Notes: a model not told the origin generated them from the sequence alone. DNA of 64,000 bases from Ancrocorticia sp047501485 (GCA_047501485.1 JAZDRN010000007.1:72913-136912); one strand, 5' to 3'; counted from the first letter of the stretch, positions 26,085 through 34,997 are shown. Translations and numbers: made by a program.

Positions 26085-26393
26085 TTACACCAGCGTTTGG
26101 AGGAGAGGATCGAGTGCTCTCATGAGTGGGGCGAGATCCTCGTTTCCGGAGCTCATCTCCAGCCCGGAGGTCTTCACCTACCCCAACCGTTCACAACCTC
26201 CCGAGGAAGTACAGCTAGATAGTCTGTGGGAACGATACCGGGTTCCAGTGTCGCAGTCGATGTGAATGTAGCCGGGCTTGCCGACAATCGCCTGGCGTAG
26301 ATCTTCGACGAAGTGTGAGCCGAGAGGGATCCGGCATACTCTGGTTTGTTTGATGGCCTCCTTCTCGAGAGGGTTGCCGTTGCCACCGCGCAT
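26085..26393 (-). pseudogene. Decayed gene of unknown family
   Basis: On the minus strand, short frames join by shifts into something protein-like. The N-terminal part reads IPLGSHFVEDLRQAIVGK and PGYIHIDCD. After a frame change it reads VPTDYLAVLPREVVNGW, and after another a tail MSSGNEDLAPLMRALDPLL ends at 26085. No single frame spans it, so I read it as a degraded gene of about 100 codons. I cannot identify the family. Confidence 0.4.
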
Positions 26394-26635
26394 CCCGGCT
26401 GTGCCTCTTATCGATCCCAGTTGGCGTCGAGAGCGGGAGCCGGGGCGCTGACGGTTACCGGGTAAGGGCTTCCCCGTAACCGTCGGTGTGATCGCTCGCC
26501 TCGCGTCGGACGTTACCTGCGGTGAAAAATCTTGGGAGTTCGACGGCGTCGTCGTCGGAATTGTAACGATTCCGTGGCCTCAACAATAGAAGGTGTCAAT
26601 CTCTTCAACTCGTTCGCCAGACAAGAGACACGAGC
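26394..26635. other. Intergenic stretch left of the IS element
   Basis: 242 bp between the decayed gene and the left target-site duplication. I see no coding signal, tRNA or clear promoter here. Confidence 0.4.
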
Positions 26636-26777
26636 CGCCTGCTGAGCAATGATCAGAACCTGTGGATGGCCCTCGGCGGGGTGACGTGAATGTGGCGTAC
26701 CTCCCGAGCAAGATCTGAAGCCCATACAAGTTCTGATCAGGGTCGGCGTTGGCGCGCCGGCTCGGGAAGGTACGCCC

Positions 26778-28064
26778 ATGCTCAAGGTAGTCCAGGAGGA
26801 CATCGAGTCCAACGTCGACGCGGCCACGGGTGGTGGGTCGCTGCTCGACCAGATCGTCCGTGATGGCGCGAGGCAGATGCTCGCGGCGGCGCTGCAGGCC
26901 GAGGTCGCGGCTTACATCGCGGCCCACGCCGAGGAGGTCGACGAGCACGGACACCGGCTGGTGGTCCGCAACGGCTACCACCAGCCGCGGGAGGTGAGCA
27001 CCGCCGCGGGTGCGGTGCCGGTGCGCCAGCCCCGGGTCAACGACCGCCGGATCGATGAGGCCAGCGGGCAGCGCAAGCGGTTCACCTCGGCGATCCTGCC
27101 TGCGTGGGCGCGCAAGAGCCCGCAGCTGGCCGAGGTGCTGCCGCTGCTGTACCTGCACGGCCTGTCGAGCTCGGACTTCGCTCCGGCCCTGGAGCAGTTC
27201 CTCGGCTCGGCCGCCGGGCTGTCGGCCAAGACGATCACCCGGCTCACCGAGCAGTGGCAGGACGAGGCCAAGACGTTCAGCCAGCGGTCGCTGGCCGAGA
27301 CCGACTACGTCTACGTGTGGGTCGACGGGATCCACCTCAAGGTCCGCCTCAACCAGGACAAGGTCTGCCTGCTGGTCATGGTCGGGGTCCGCGCCGATGG
27401 CACCAAGGAGCTCGTCGCGCTCGAGGACGGGCACCGCGAGTCCACCGAGTCCTGGGCTGACCTGCTGCGCTCGTGCAAGCGCCGCGGCATGCGCGCCCCC
27501 GTCCTCGCGGTCGGCGACGGCGCCCTGGGGTTCTGGCGCGCGCTGCGCGACGTCTTTCCCGCCACCGCCGAGCAGCGCTGCTGGTGGCACAAGATCGGCA
27601 ACGTGCTCGCCGCTCTGCCCAAGTCGGTGCACAAGGACGCCAAGGCCGCCCTCGCCGAGATCTACAACGCGCAGGACCGCGAGCACGCCCTGGCCGCGGC
27701 GAAGGCGTTCAGCACCGCCTACGGCGCGAAGTGGCCCAAGGCGACCGCGAAGGTCACCGATGACCTCGACGTCCTGCTCGCGTTCTACGACTTCCCGGCC
27801 GAGCACTGGATCCACCTGCGCACGACCAACCCGATCGAGTCCACCTTCGCCACCGTCCGGCTCCGGCAGCGCGTCACCAAGGGACCCGGCTCGCGTGCGG
27901 CGGGCATCGCGATGGCGTTCAAGCTCATCGAGTCAGCGCAACGACGCTGGCGCGCGGTGAACGCACCCCACCTCGTCGCCCTGGTCCGTGCCGGCGCCAC
28001 CTTCGAGAAGGGCAAGCTCGTCGAACGACCCGAAGAATCAGGAGGTCAACAACACGTCGCGTGA
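26778..28064 (+). CDS. IS256 family transposase
   Basis: The 428-residue mutator-type DDE transposase shows the catalytic triad as VWVDGIHLK (Asp near 183), VGDGALGFW (Asp near 247) and TNPIESTFATVR (Glu near 353), with the conserved CWWHK motif between them. The frame is intact, so the element may be active. Strong G/C preference at third codon positions contrasts with nearby genes. The ATG at 26778 lies within the left end of the element. Confidence 0.95.
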   Translation: MLKVVQEDIESNVDAATGGGSLLDQIVRDGARQMLAAALQAEVAAYIAAHAEEVDEHGHRLVVRNGYHQPREVSTAAGAVPVRQPRVNDRRIDEASGQRKRFTSAILPAWARKSPQLAEVLPLLYLHGLSSSDFAPALEQFLGSAAGLSAKTITRLTEQWQDEAKTFSQRSLAETDYVYVWVDGIHLKVRLNQDKVCLLVMVGVRADGTKELVALEDGHRESTESWADLLRSCKRRGMRAPVLAVGDGALGFWRALRDVFPATAEQRCWWHKIGNVLAALPKSVHKDAKAALAEIYNAQDREHALAAAKAFSTAYGAKWPKATAKVTDDLDVLLAFYDFPAEHWIHLRTTNPIESTFATVRLRQRVTKGPGSRAAGIAMAFKLIESAQRRWRAVNAPHLVALVRAGATFEKGKLVERPEESGGQQHVA

Positions 28065-28095
28065 CACGCCGATCCACAGGTCTTGACAATTACTC

Positions 28096-28232
28096 NNNNN
28101 NNNCCCACCTCGTCGCCCTGGTCCGTGCCGGCGCCACCTTCGAGAAGGGCAAGCTCGTCGAACGACCCGAAGAATCAGGAGGTCAACAACACGTCGCGTG
28201 ACACGCCGATCCACAGGTCTTGACAATTACTC
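28096..28232. other. Scaffold artefact: 8 N followed by an exact 129-bp copy of the IS right end
   Basis: Bases 28104-28232 repeat 27967-28095 exactly, with N between. Identical overlapping contig ends joined by a nominal gap explain this better than a biological duplication. Confidence 0.9.
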
Positions 28233-28292
28233 CGCCTGCTGAGCGGAAGACAGTATTCTTGGCAACTGTAGACGATACAGAGAGGACCGCAG

Positions 28293-29078
28293 TTGGCACA
28301 GAACACCGATGGACTCGATCATCCGCTCTATCGCCGTGCCGAGACGGTTGCTGATTTCAGGGCCAACATAGCCTCGGTTCAGGCTAAGATCGCCGCTGCT
28401 GCGGCCCGCGCCGGGCGCTCGGCTGACGACGTCCGTCTGCTCCCCGTCAGCAAGACCGTTTCCGAGGAGCGCATACGGCTCGCCGTGGAAGCGGGTTGCC
28501 ACCAACTCGGCGAGAACAAGGTTCAGGAAGCTAAGCGCAAATGGCACAACCTTTCCGAGCTGGGTATCTCGTGGTCAGTGATCGGCCATCTGCAGACCAA
28601 CAAGGCAAAGGACGTCGCGGCATTCGCGTCCGAGTTTCAGGCGCTCGACAGCCGTAGAGTCGCCGAGGCGCTGGAGCGGCGTTTGGATACGGCGGGCCGT
28701 TTTCTTGACGTCTATGTCCAGGTCAATACCTCGGATGAACCGCAGAAATACGGCGTGGATCCGGCTGACACACTTGCCTTTCTTCGCGATCTCAAGAGCT
28801 TCCGCAATCTTCGGGTCCGAGGCTTCATGACTCTGGCGCTTTTCTCCAGTGAGACGGAGCGGGTTCGCTCGTGCTTCAGGCTGCTGCGCAATCTGCGCGA
28901 CGAGGTTCGCGATGCGGATCCAGACCTCATCGGAGCGGGCGAGCTCTCCATGGGGATGTCCGGGGATTACGAGGTTGCCATTGAAGAAGGCGCTACCTGC
29001 GTGCGAGTGGGGCAGGCGATCTTTGGCGCTCGAGCTTTGCCGGACAGCTATTACTGGCCGGAAGCTGGCGGTAAATAG
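28293..29078 (+). CDS. YggS/PLPBP family pyridoxal phosphate homeostasis protein
   Basis: A 261-residue PLP-binding barrel protein that buffers cellular PLP rather than catalysing a reaction. Marks: LLPVSKTVSEERI (PLP lysine), QLGENKVQEA, WSVIGHLQTNKAKD, SMGMSGDYEVAIEEGATCVRVG. Start codon TTG at 28293 follows GAGAGG. The IS element sits about 50 bp upstream, so its promoter may be affected. Pyridoxal kinase lies 264 bp downstream on the same strand, forming a vitamin B6 pair. Confidence 0.93.
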   Translation: MAQNTDGLDHPLYRRAETVADFRANIASVQAKIAAAAARAGRSADDVRLLPVSKTVSEERIRLAVEAGCHQLGENKVQEAKRKWHNLSELGISWSVIGHLQTNKAKDVAAFASEFQALDSRRVAEALERRLDTAGRFLDVYVQVNTSDEPQKYGVDPADTLAFLRDLKSFRNLRVRGFMTLALFSSETERVRSCFRLLRNLRDEVRDADPDLIGAGELSMGMSGDYEVAIEEGATCVRVGQAIFGARALPDSYYWPEAGGK

Positions 29079-29342
29079 TTCGGCCGGTAGTGGCTCGGAT
29101 AGTGGATCGCGTAGCGAAAGCGCCGCCTGGTGATGAACCGGCATGAGATGGCTGGTCAGCCGTCCATCTGGGAGTTGCTGGTTACTGGTTCCCGGTTGGC
29201 AGACCCCCCGCGTCAGGATCGCCAGGCGGGTGCGCTACGAAGGTTCGGGCCGAGGGGACAATGCGGCTCGTAGACGATCACGCGAATATCGATATGGCTC
29301 GGAACATAGGCGTGGGAGATCATAGATGAGAGAGATACAGCA

Positions 29343-30461
29343 ATGAGTGAGAACTTCTATACCACCAGTACATCCCGAGCCCGAGATCTTGAACTGGATA
29401 CCCGGCCCGTCAGCGTTCTGGCGTTCGGCTCGCAGCTGTTCTCCGGCGGGGTAGGACTCAATGCTTCCTTGCCTGTTTACGTGGAGGCGGATATTCGTTG
29501 CGCCGGGGCTCCCACATTGTTGCTGAGCAACTTGCCGCACTATCCCTCTGTCCAGACTCTCGATGTTTCGGCGGATTGGATGGGGCGGGCGCTCAATGAC
29601 CTTGCGGACACGGGCGCATTGGACGAGCTGCGCGCGGTTGCGGTGGGTTACCTTGCCGATCCGGCCCAGGCCTATGCGATCGCACGATGGTTCGAGGCGC
29701 TCCCGCGTTCGGGTCGGCCTCTCTTCGTGCTGGACCCGACGTTCGGGGATGGCGACGTCGGCTTCTACACCAACCCGGCTGTCGTTCCCGCCATTCGCGA
29801 GGCTCTGGTGCCGCTTGCGAATATCATGACTCCCAACGCCTTTGAATTACTGCATTTGACAGCTGATCGGGTGGACACGAGAAGCAGTGATCGGGTAGGG
29901 CAGGACGCGCGGGCAGCCGAGGAAACCGCCGATATGGAGGTTGCCAGAAAAGAACTAGGAACTCGTGGAGAAGGAGAAGGGGACACGCGAGTTCTCGCCT
30001 CACAGAGCTCACACGACGCATCCGTGTCTCAGGCGGAACTCGACACTCTTGTTGTCAGAGCCCGCTTGTTGATGACGCCGAATACTCGCGCGGTGGTTCT
30101 GACGGGCGTTCGTGGCACCCGCGCGAGCGTCGAGTCCAGCCGGAATGTCGGTTCCAGCGTTCGTCTTAGTCTCGACGGCGACGCGCATGGCGATATGCAT
30201 AGCGATACGTACAGCGGCACGCATGGTAGTGACACGCATAACGGCACGCATGGTGACACAGAGGCTCCTCTTATCGGCAATGTGATTGTCTCAGGCGCAG
30301 GTGTGAAAAGCTTCTTCCTTCCGGAAGTTCCAACCCGCACCAAAGGTCTTGGTGACACCTTCACGGCGGCGTTGGTGGCAAACTACCTGCGGCTCGCCGA
30401 TCTCGACGCAGCTGTACAGACTGCGGCGGCGTATGTACAGCAGGCGATTCTCAATAGGTAG
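29343..30461 (+). CDS. Pyridoxal kinase with two low-complexity insertions
   Basis: The ribokinase-fold PdxK/PdxY-type enzyme phosphorylates pyridoxal and related vitamers. Core marks: LPHYPSVQTLDV, LDPTFGDGDVGFY (residues 130-142), TPNAFELLHLT and the anion-hole/catalytic GLGDTFTAA (Asp338). At 372 residues it is about 80 longer than usual. The excess is a charged insertion at residues 175-228 and a Gly/Asp/Thr/His-rich repeat at about 278-308 with five histidines (DAHGDMHSDTYSGTHG and similar). Both sit between core elements rather than at an end. Whether the insert binds metal is unknown. Confidence 0.87.
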   Translation: MSENFYTTSTSRARDLELDTRPVSVLAFGSQLFSGGVGLNASLPVYVEADIRCAGAPTLLLSNLPHYPSVQTLDVSADWMGRALNDLADTGALDELRAVAVGYLADPAQAYAIARWFEALPRSGRPLFVLDPTFGDGDVGFYTNPAVVPAIREALVPLANIMTPNAFELLHLTADRVDTRSSDRVGQDARAAEETADMEVARKELGTRGEGEGDTRVLASQSSHDASVSQAELDTLVVRARLLMTPNTRAVVLTGVRGTRASVESSRNVGSSVRLSLDGDAHGDMHSDTYSGTHGSDTHNGTHGDTEAPLIGNVIVSGAGVKSFFLPEVPTRTKGLGDTFTAALVANYLRLADLDAAVQTAAAYVQQAILNR

Positions 30462-30882
30462 CCGTCTCCATACGTGGTGGGCGGCTCGCCGCGTGTCTGA
30501 GCTCGCTTAGTGCTTAGTGCTTAGTGCCAGCCATTCCCTTAGAGCGCGATTTCGGGCTCCTCAGAATGGCCATCCGAACGGTTAGCTTTCGGTTGGTCAG
30601 CGGTTGCCGCGGTCGTGGTTCTCGCGACCGAAGGTTGTCGCTAACGGAACGCCTCCTCACCGACGCTGCTCGATGCAGATTCTCAACTCAGCATCTCTCC
30701 TTTTGTCACCGCGTATGTCTCAGTACATTGCCTCACTGCGTTTCCTTCTCTGTGTGCCGCGCCGTGGTGCATATCGATCGCGATGATTATTTATATGGTC
30801 ACAAATCCTCTCTTCGCCGACGTCGCTGTGTTCAGTGTCGTCAACTGGGTGTTCCTCTCGTCAACTGGACGGCATTTCATCG
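30462..30882. other. Intergenic region with a short tandem repeat
   Basis: 421 bp between converging genes. It holds three tandem copies of GCTTAGT at 30505-30525 and an AT-richer part around 30780. No gene or terminator hairpin is convincing. Confidence 0.5.
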
Positions 30883-33354
30883 TCAACCGGATGCCCTTTT
30901 ATCGTCAACTGGATATCTTCTTGCTGGCCCTCCGGGATGGGCAGCTGGCGATCTAGTCTCATGCAGACGGATTCCCAAAATGCTTCCATCTGGCCGGGTG
31001 AAGGCGAAGCCTCCTGCGTGGTGTGTAATGGTGATCTGGTTGGCGTGGACAGTTTGATGGTGCCGATAGCAGAGCAGTACGGCATTATCTACAACGGTGG
31101 CACCGTTCTTCTGCCATTGCTGCGCGTGGTGGATTTCGCCCACTTCGATGCCGCGGTCGCAACCGGGATAGCGGCAGGTACGATCCCTAGCGAGGACGGC
31201 CTTGGTCTGAGTCGTGGAGAAAGTGCGCTGAGCCCGGGAGGCGTCGAGGGGTTCGCCCCTGGCAGTGAGAACGATCCTGCTCAAAGCAGAGTCACATAGC
31301 AGCGTCGCGAGTTGAGATGGAGACAGAGCGGTGCCGTCTTCCAGGACTGCCGGTTCGAATCCGACGAGCATGTCAGGGAGGAGACCAGCACGGATACGAG
31401 CAAGGACTGTGCCCAGCTGCCGGGTGACTTCTTCCCTTCCGTCCAAGCACGCTCCACGCCTGCCAAGCCCCTCGCCTTTCACCGGGCATGGCGCAGAAGA
31501 GGAAGGCTGTTCGCCTAGGCTATGCTGCTTGAGCTCGCTCTTCATGCTGTGGTGAGAGAAGTGGGACTGAAGCCCTTCCCCGTGAAGGTGGTGCGGCGCG
31601 TTGCCGTGCAGGACTTCGGGTGCTCCGAGTGGCAAATCTTCTTTTCCTCCGACTGGCTGACCTTCTGTTCTTTCAACTCCCTGACGTTCCGTCCCTTCCT
31701 CCTGACGTTCCGTCCTTTCAGCCCTCTGAACTTTTGTCCCTTCGAGCGGCAGAACTTCCATTGCGCCGACGGGTGGTGGACTTTCTGCTGCTCCGATCAT
31801 CCGGGTTCGCCGCGGCGATGGGTGGAAGTTGCTGTGCTGTGAGAGACGCGGAGTTGGTGGGCTGCCGGAAATGGGATGAGTGGCAGGCATATCGGGCGGA
31901 CCGGTAGGACGGTTGGTATCTGTGCCCGAAATGCTGCCTGTTTCTGTGCCCGAAATGCTGCCTGTTTCTGTGTCTGAGAGGCTGCTTGTACTGGAGTCTG
32001 AGAGGCTGCTTGTACTGGTGTTTGAGGAGTTACCCGCACTGGTGCCCGGGACACTGCCCGTACTGAAACCTAAGGAGCTACCGGTATCTGCGGTATATCG
32101 GCAGCCCACCTCGATCGCCTTCTCGGTTTGAACGAGTGTGGCTAGGGGAACGTGAACCATGATGTGGGTGCGGAGAGCATGCCGAGTGGAGTTCGTGGAG
32201 CTTTCGTTATAGGGCTGTTCGTATGGTGCTGGATCACCGGGCGCTTCTGAACCTAATCCGGACCCGATAGCACTGCCGACAGTAAACGGTCTGCCTTTGC
32301 CGCTGGAATCGCTGGCGCCCGCTTCTTTTCCCTCATGAACTGAGCCACCGGGGTTCGCTTTTTGCCCCGATTGATGAGTGACAAAGCTAGTCAATGCATC
32401 AGCATAGCGTTGCGCGTGTGAACGCCTGTCCTCTTGCGATGGGGTTCCGATGGCCGATCGTAGTGCCTTGTCCAGATGTAATCCGTTGAGCGCATCGAGC
32501 CAACCGGTGAGCCTATACCCGCCTTCGGATGGGAAGATAGAGAATTTCTCAGCTCGAGCGGCCTCCTTTGCTTTGCGTTCGGCTCGCAGCGGTGCATGCT
32601 GGACCAACCACTTGCGGACGGTCTTGACGAACTGGTCCAGGCTTTCGTACCTGGCATGTTCCAGCAACGTTTCCTCCTCCGTTTTGGCCCTTTCGGCCAG
32701 TTCGAGTGGAATGTGTTTGGTGAGCACTTCGATGTAAGCGGACGAAAGAAGGCCCTGGCGGATCGCATTCCCAAATAGCGGGTAGGTGTCACGAATCGCC
32801 TGCGCCTGGCGGACCTCGTTGAGAGCTGTTCTCCGAGATTGGCCACCCGATGATTGGAGGAGCCCCGTCAAGTCAGGATGATCTCCTGGAAGCGGCTTTG
32901 GTCTGCTATGTATCTCCGGCCCCGAATCGGGAGAACCTTTCGGGGAGGGCGAAGGAAGACAAGGGGCACTTACTTGGTCTACGTGGGCGGCAAGACCAAG
33001 ACGCAGGCCTTCGATGGCGTTCTTCATCTGCGCAAGCTTTGAAATCATGGATACCGCGACCTCTACTGGCACAAGCTCGGCGTCCACACTGGCGCACCAA
33101 GCGAGAAACCGATCTACGAATACCACTCCACGAGCCCATGTTTCTTTGGCGCCGGGAGTAGTGGGCACGGAGGAAAGCTCTGGATGATCAGCGACAAGAG
33201 GTTCTGGACGATCAGCGTCAGGAAGCTCTCGATGGCGTGAGGCAGAAGACTCCGGAGAGCCGGTGAGAGAAAGCTCCGGACGGCCAGAATCCAGAACGCT
33301 GTGGACCGACCGTGCCGACCGTGCGGAATCGTCGACCAATTGACTCAATGACAT
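30883..33354 (-). CDS. DUF222/HNH endonuclease-like protein with repeat-rich insertions
   Basis: 823 residues, about twice the usual length for this actinobacterial family. A DUF222-type helical region (residues about 75-330; VRQAQAIRDTYPLFGNAI, GWLDALNGLHLDKALRSA) leads to a C-terminal HNH nuclease: RTCRYPGCDRGIE, EIHHAQQW and NAVLLCYRHHQTVH. Between them are a Ser/Thr/Gly repeat region (units such as TGSISGTE, residues about 430-480) and a Glu/Arg/Pro-rich stretch. Such proteins are often multi-copy and are linked to mobile elements; the biological role is unclear. The start follows AAGGAGG. Confidence 0.85.
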   Translation of the reverse strand: MSLSQLVDDSARSARSVHSVLDSGRPELSLTGSPESSASRHRELPDADRPEPLVADHPELSSVPTTPGAKETWARGVVFVDRFLAWCASVDAELVPVEVAVSMISKLAQMKNAIEGLRLGLAAHVDQVSAPCLPSPSPKGSPDSGPEIHSRPKPLPGDHPDLTGLLQSSGGQSRRTALNEVRQAQAIRDTYPLFGNAIRQGLLSSAYIEVLTKHIPLELAERAKTEEETLLEHARYESLDQFVKTVRKWLVQHAPLRAERKAKEAARAEKFSIFPSEGGYRLTGWLDALNGLHLDKALRSAIGTPSQEDRRSHAQRYADALTSFVTHQSGQKANPGGSVHEGKEAGASDSSGKGRPFTVGSAIGSGLGSEAPGDPAPYEQPYNESSTNSTRHALRTHIMVHVPLATLVQTEKAIEVGCRYTADTGSSLGFSTGSVPGTSAGNSSNTSTSSLSDSSTSSLSDTETGSISGTETGSISGTDTNRPTGPPDMPATHPISGSPPTPRLSQHSNFHPSPRRTRMIGAAESPPPVGAMEVLPLEGTKVQRAERTERQEEGTERQGVERTEGQPVGGKEDLPLGAPEVLHGNAPHHLHGEGLQSHFSHHSMKSELKQHSLGEQPSSSAPCPVKGEGLGRRGACLDGREEVTRQLGTVLARIRAGLLPDMLVGFEPAVLEDGTALSPSQLATLLCDSALSRIVLTARGEPLDASRAQRTFSTTQTKAVLARDRTCRYPGCDRGIEVGEIHHAQQWQKNGATVVDNAVLLCYRHHQTVHANQITITHHAGGFAFTRPDGSILGIRLHETRSPAAHPGGPARRYPVDDKRASG
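31922..32089 (-). repeat. 24-bp tandem repeat inside the DUF222/HNH gene, seven units
   Basis: Units of 24 bp such as GTGCCCGAAATGCTGCCTGT... and GTGTCTGAGAGGCTGCTTGT... follow one another in frame and encode 8-residue Ser/Thr/Gly-rich repeats. The first two are identical over nearly the full unit and the later ones diverge. Confidence 0.8.
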
Positions 33355-33764
33355 GTGGAGCCTCCTTTCTCACCCGGAGAACCAAGCAGAGATCAAACGG
33401 TTGTTCGAATAGTTTTACTCTATCCGGCACCTCCGACATGTTTTGCCCTCGATTTCCTGTTTTCGCGCTGCTTCACGTCTGGGAGGAGGAAAGCCGCAGC
33501 TCACGGTGGCGAAGAGAGGAGGAAGTTGTTTTGAGTGGAGAATGCGGGTGGAAATATGAAGCGTATTCCCACTTGAAAAGTCCTCTGCGTCGCTCAACTG
33601 AACGTACAGCCTGAAAAGATTGTCTGTATGCCTGACTGGGGTTGGTTGTCTGGAGATCTCATCCGACAACGGAGTCTGGAGAAGTCGGCTGACAGCCCCA
33701 TCTGAAGACATCGCCCGCAGTTCCCGCCAGCGGGCCCCCCTTAGCCGACCGCAAGCAGGCCCCC
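33355..33764. other. Intergenic region with a partial duplication of the azlD 3-prime end
   Basis: 410 bp. At 33730-33750 the sequence GCCCCCCTTAGCCGACCGC repeats, with two changes, the last bases of azlD (GCCCCCTTAGACGACCGC). The rest shows no gene. Confidence 0.5.
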
Positions 33765-34100
33765 TTAGACGACCGCCGGAAGCGTGGATGCGAGAAGCAC
33801 GTAGACTCCGGTCCCCGCGAAGATGCTCAGCGTGGGGTTGCGCCGCCATAGGTGCAGTCCGATGGTCATCCCCAGAGCCACCACCATGGGAATGGCTTCG
33901 TCCAGGGCTGTGAGATTTACGTGACCCACCGTGTAGACCACGAGAATGAACATTATCCCGACCGGCATCCGCTTGCCCAGGTAGTCGAGTAGGGCGCTCT
34001 CTCGCAGTGGTGCGAGCATCGCAAAGGGAATCGCCCGCAATGCCCAGGTGACGCCGGCGGCAACGAGTATTCCGGAGAGTATGTACCAGTTGTCAGGCAT
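33765..34100 (-). CDS. azlD: AzlD family branched-chain amino acid exporter subunit
   Basis: The 111-residue protein has four hydrophobic segments and typical AzlD marks: ALRAIPFAMLAPLRESALLDYLGKRMP and an HLWRRN loop. With AzlC it forms an exporter of branched-chain amino acids or analogues. Its start at 34100 overlaps the azlC stop by 8 bp, so the pair is coupled. Confidence 0.87.
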   Translation of the reverse strand: MPDNWYILSGILVAAGVTWALRAIPFAMLAPLRESALLDYLGKRMPVGIMFILVVYTVGHVNLTALDEAIPMVVALGMTIGLHLWRRNPTLSIFAGTGVYVLLASTLPAVV

Positions 34101-34818
34101 CGTTATTCCCCTTCGTCCTCGAGCGATGTCTATCCGCAATGAAAGCCGCGACCAGGCACGCCACGAAGAGACCCATGGCGATGATGAGCATGTTCTGTTC
34201 CGGGATCGTTCGGGCGATCAACGCGCAGAAGACGGCGGTGAGCGGAATCGGTAGTGAGGGCCGAGCACGGTAGGCTTCCATTCCGAGCACGACGAACAGC
34301 GCGGTCACCGCGAAATCCAATCCGACGATGCCGGGTGGAATCAGTAGCCCGAGGCCGGCTCCTGCGGTAACGGAGCCGATCCAACATGCGTGCAGACTGG
34401 TCACGATGGTCATGATTTTGGCGTGTGACCACCGGGCTGATGCGGGATTGGCGGTCAGAGCGTAGGCCTCGTCGGTCAGAGTATAGGTCGCGTAGGCTTT
34501 CCATCCCTTTCCAACGACTCGGTGCAGAGGGAAGGTCAGCGCATAGAAGACGTGACGGAAATTGACCAGGAGTGCACTAGCGGCGATCTGTGTGAGCGGA
34601 GCTGCCACGGCGAGCATCCCCACCAGCAGGAATTCCATCGAACCGGCGTACACGAAGGTAGAGAGAATGGGAGCCCACCACCACTGGAAGCCCGATTGCA
34701 CGATGAGGACTCCAAGGGCCAGGCCGAGCGGTACGTAGGCCACACACGCGGGTAAGGCAATTCGCCATCCCGCCTTTACTTCCTCCCCTGTGGTGCCTGG
34801 TGAATCCGATGAGCGCAT
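34093..34818 (-). CDS. azlC: AzlC family branched-chain amino acid exporter subunit
   Basis: About 241 residues with multiple membrane helices and AzlC motifs: YVPLGLALGVL, STFVYAGSMEFLLVG, LLVNFRHVFYAL, TDEAYAL. The start at 34818 is chosen because a perfect-looking TATGAT lies 7 nt upstream (leaderless). Starts at 34848 and 34830 would overlap or precede this promoter. It is followed by the coupled azlD. Confidence 0.9.
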   Translation of the reverse strand: MRSSDSPGTTGEEVKAGWRIALPACVAYVPLGLALGVLIVQSGFQWWWAPILSTFVYAGSMEFLLVGMLAVAAPLTQIAASALLVNFRHVFYALTFPLHRVVGKGWKAYATYTLTDEAYALTANPASARWSHAKIMTIVTSLHACWIGSVTAGAGLGLLIPPGIVGLDFAVTALFVVLGMEAYRARPSLPIPLTAVFCALIARTIPEQNMLIIAMGLFVACLVAAFIADRHRSRTKGNNDA

Positions 34819-34825
34819 GCATCCC

Positions 34826-34831
34826 ATCATA
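34826..34831 (-). promoter_or_regulatory. -10 hexamer TATGAT for the leaderless azlCD operon
   Basis: TATGAT on the minus strand ends 7 nt before the ATG at 34818 and is the closest match to the TATAAT consensus among such sites in the window. Confidence 0.6.
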
Positions 34832-34887
34832 GGCAGATACGTGATCACAAGGCTGTGGTGCGATTCTTTCGATTATCTGGCTACCGA

Positions 34888-34923
34888 GCGTTGCACTGCG
34901 CCTCTATTGGCACAGCACAACGC
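34888..34923 (-). repeat. Palindromic dispersed repeat, copy 4
   Basis: On the minus strand: GCGTTGTGCTGTGCCAATAG... ending CAACGC, followed by a TAGCCA flank shared with copy 2. It lies between the divergent azlC and lhr genes. Confidence 0.75.
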
Positions 34924-34997
34924 CCCACGCCCACGAAAAATAGATAGTCACCCGCGAGGAGGATTTCGTGCGGATCTGGAGCCGGGAACTCATCATC

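Larger units (their letters stand above)
26644..28232 (+). mobile_element. IS256-family insertion sequence
   Basis: Imperfect 24-bp terminal inverted repeats lie at 26644-26667 (GAGCAATGATCAGAACCTGT...) and 28209-28232; five positions differ. The 8-bp direct repeat CGCCTGCT flanks both ends (26636-26643 and 28233-28240) and marks the target-site duplication, a usual size for IS256. The displayed length is inflated by 137 bp because the right end is duplicated around a run of N; the true element would be about 1.45 kb. Its GC content is visibly higher than that of its neighbours, which points to recent arrival. Confidence 0.93.

Noticed and set aside
26580..27815. 411-codon minus-strand frame across the IS element
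   Set aside because: Opposite strand of an intact transposase with high GC at third positions, which creates long shadow frames.
28104..28232. Second partial copy of the IS right end as a genuine tandem duplication
   Set aside because: It is exact and adjoins a run of N, so a contig-overlap artefact is the simpler reading.
30524..31057. 177-codon plus-strand frame after pyridoxal kinase
   Set aside because: It overlaps the end of the DUF222/HNH gene, lacks a ribosome-binding site and shows no recognisable features.
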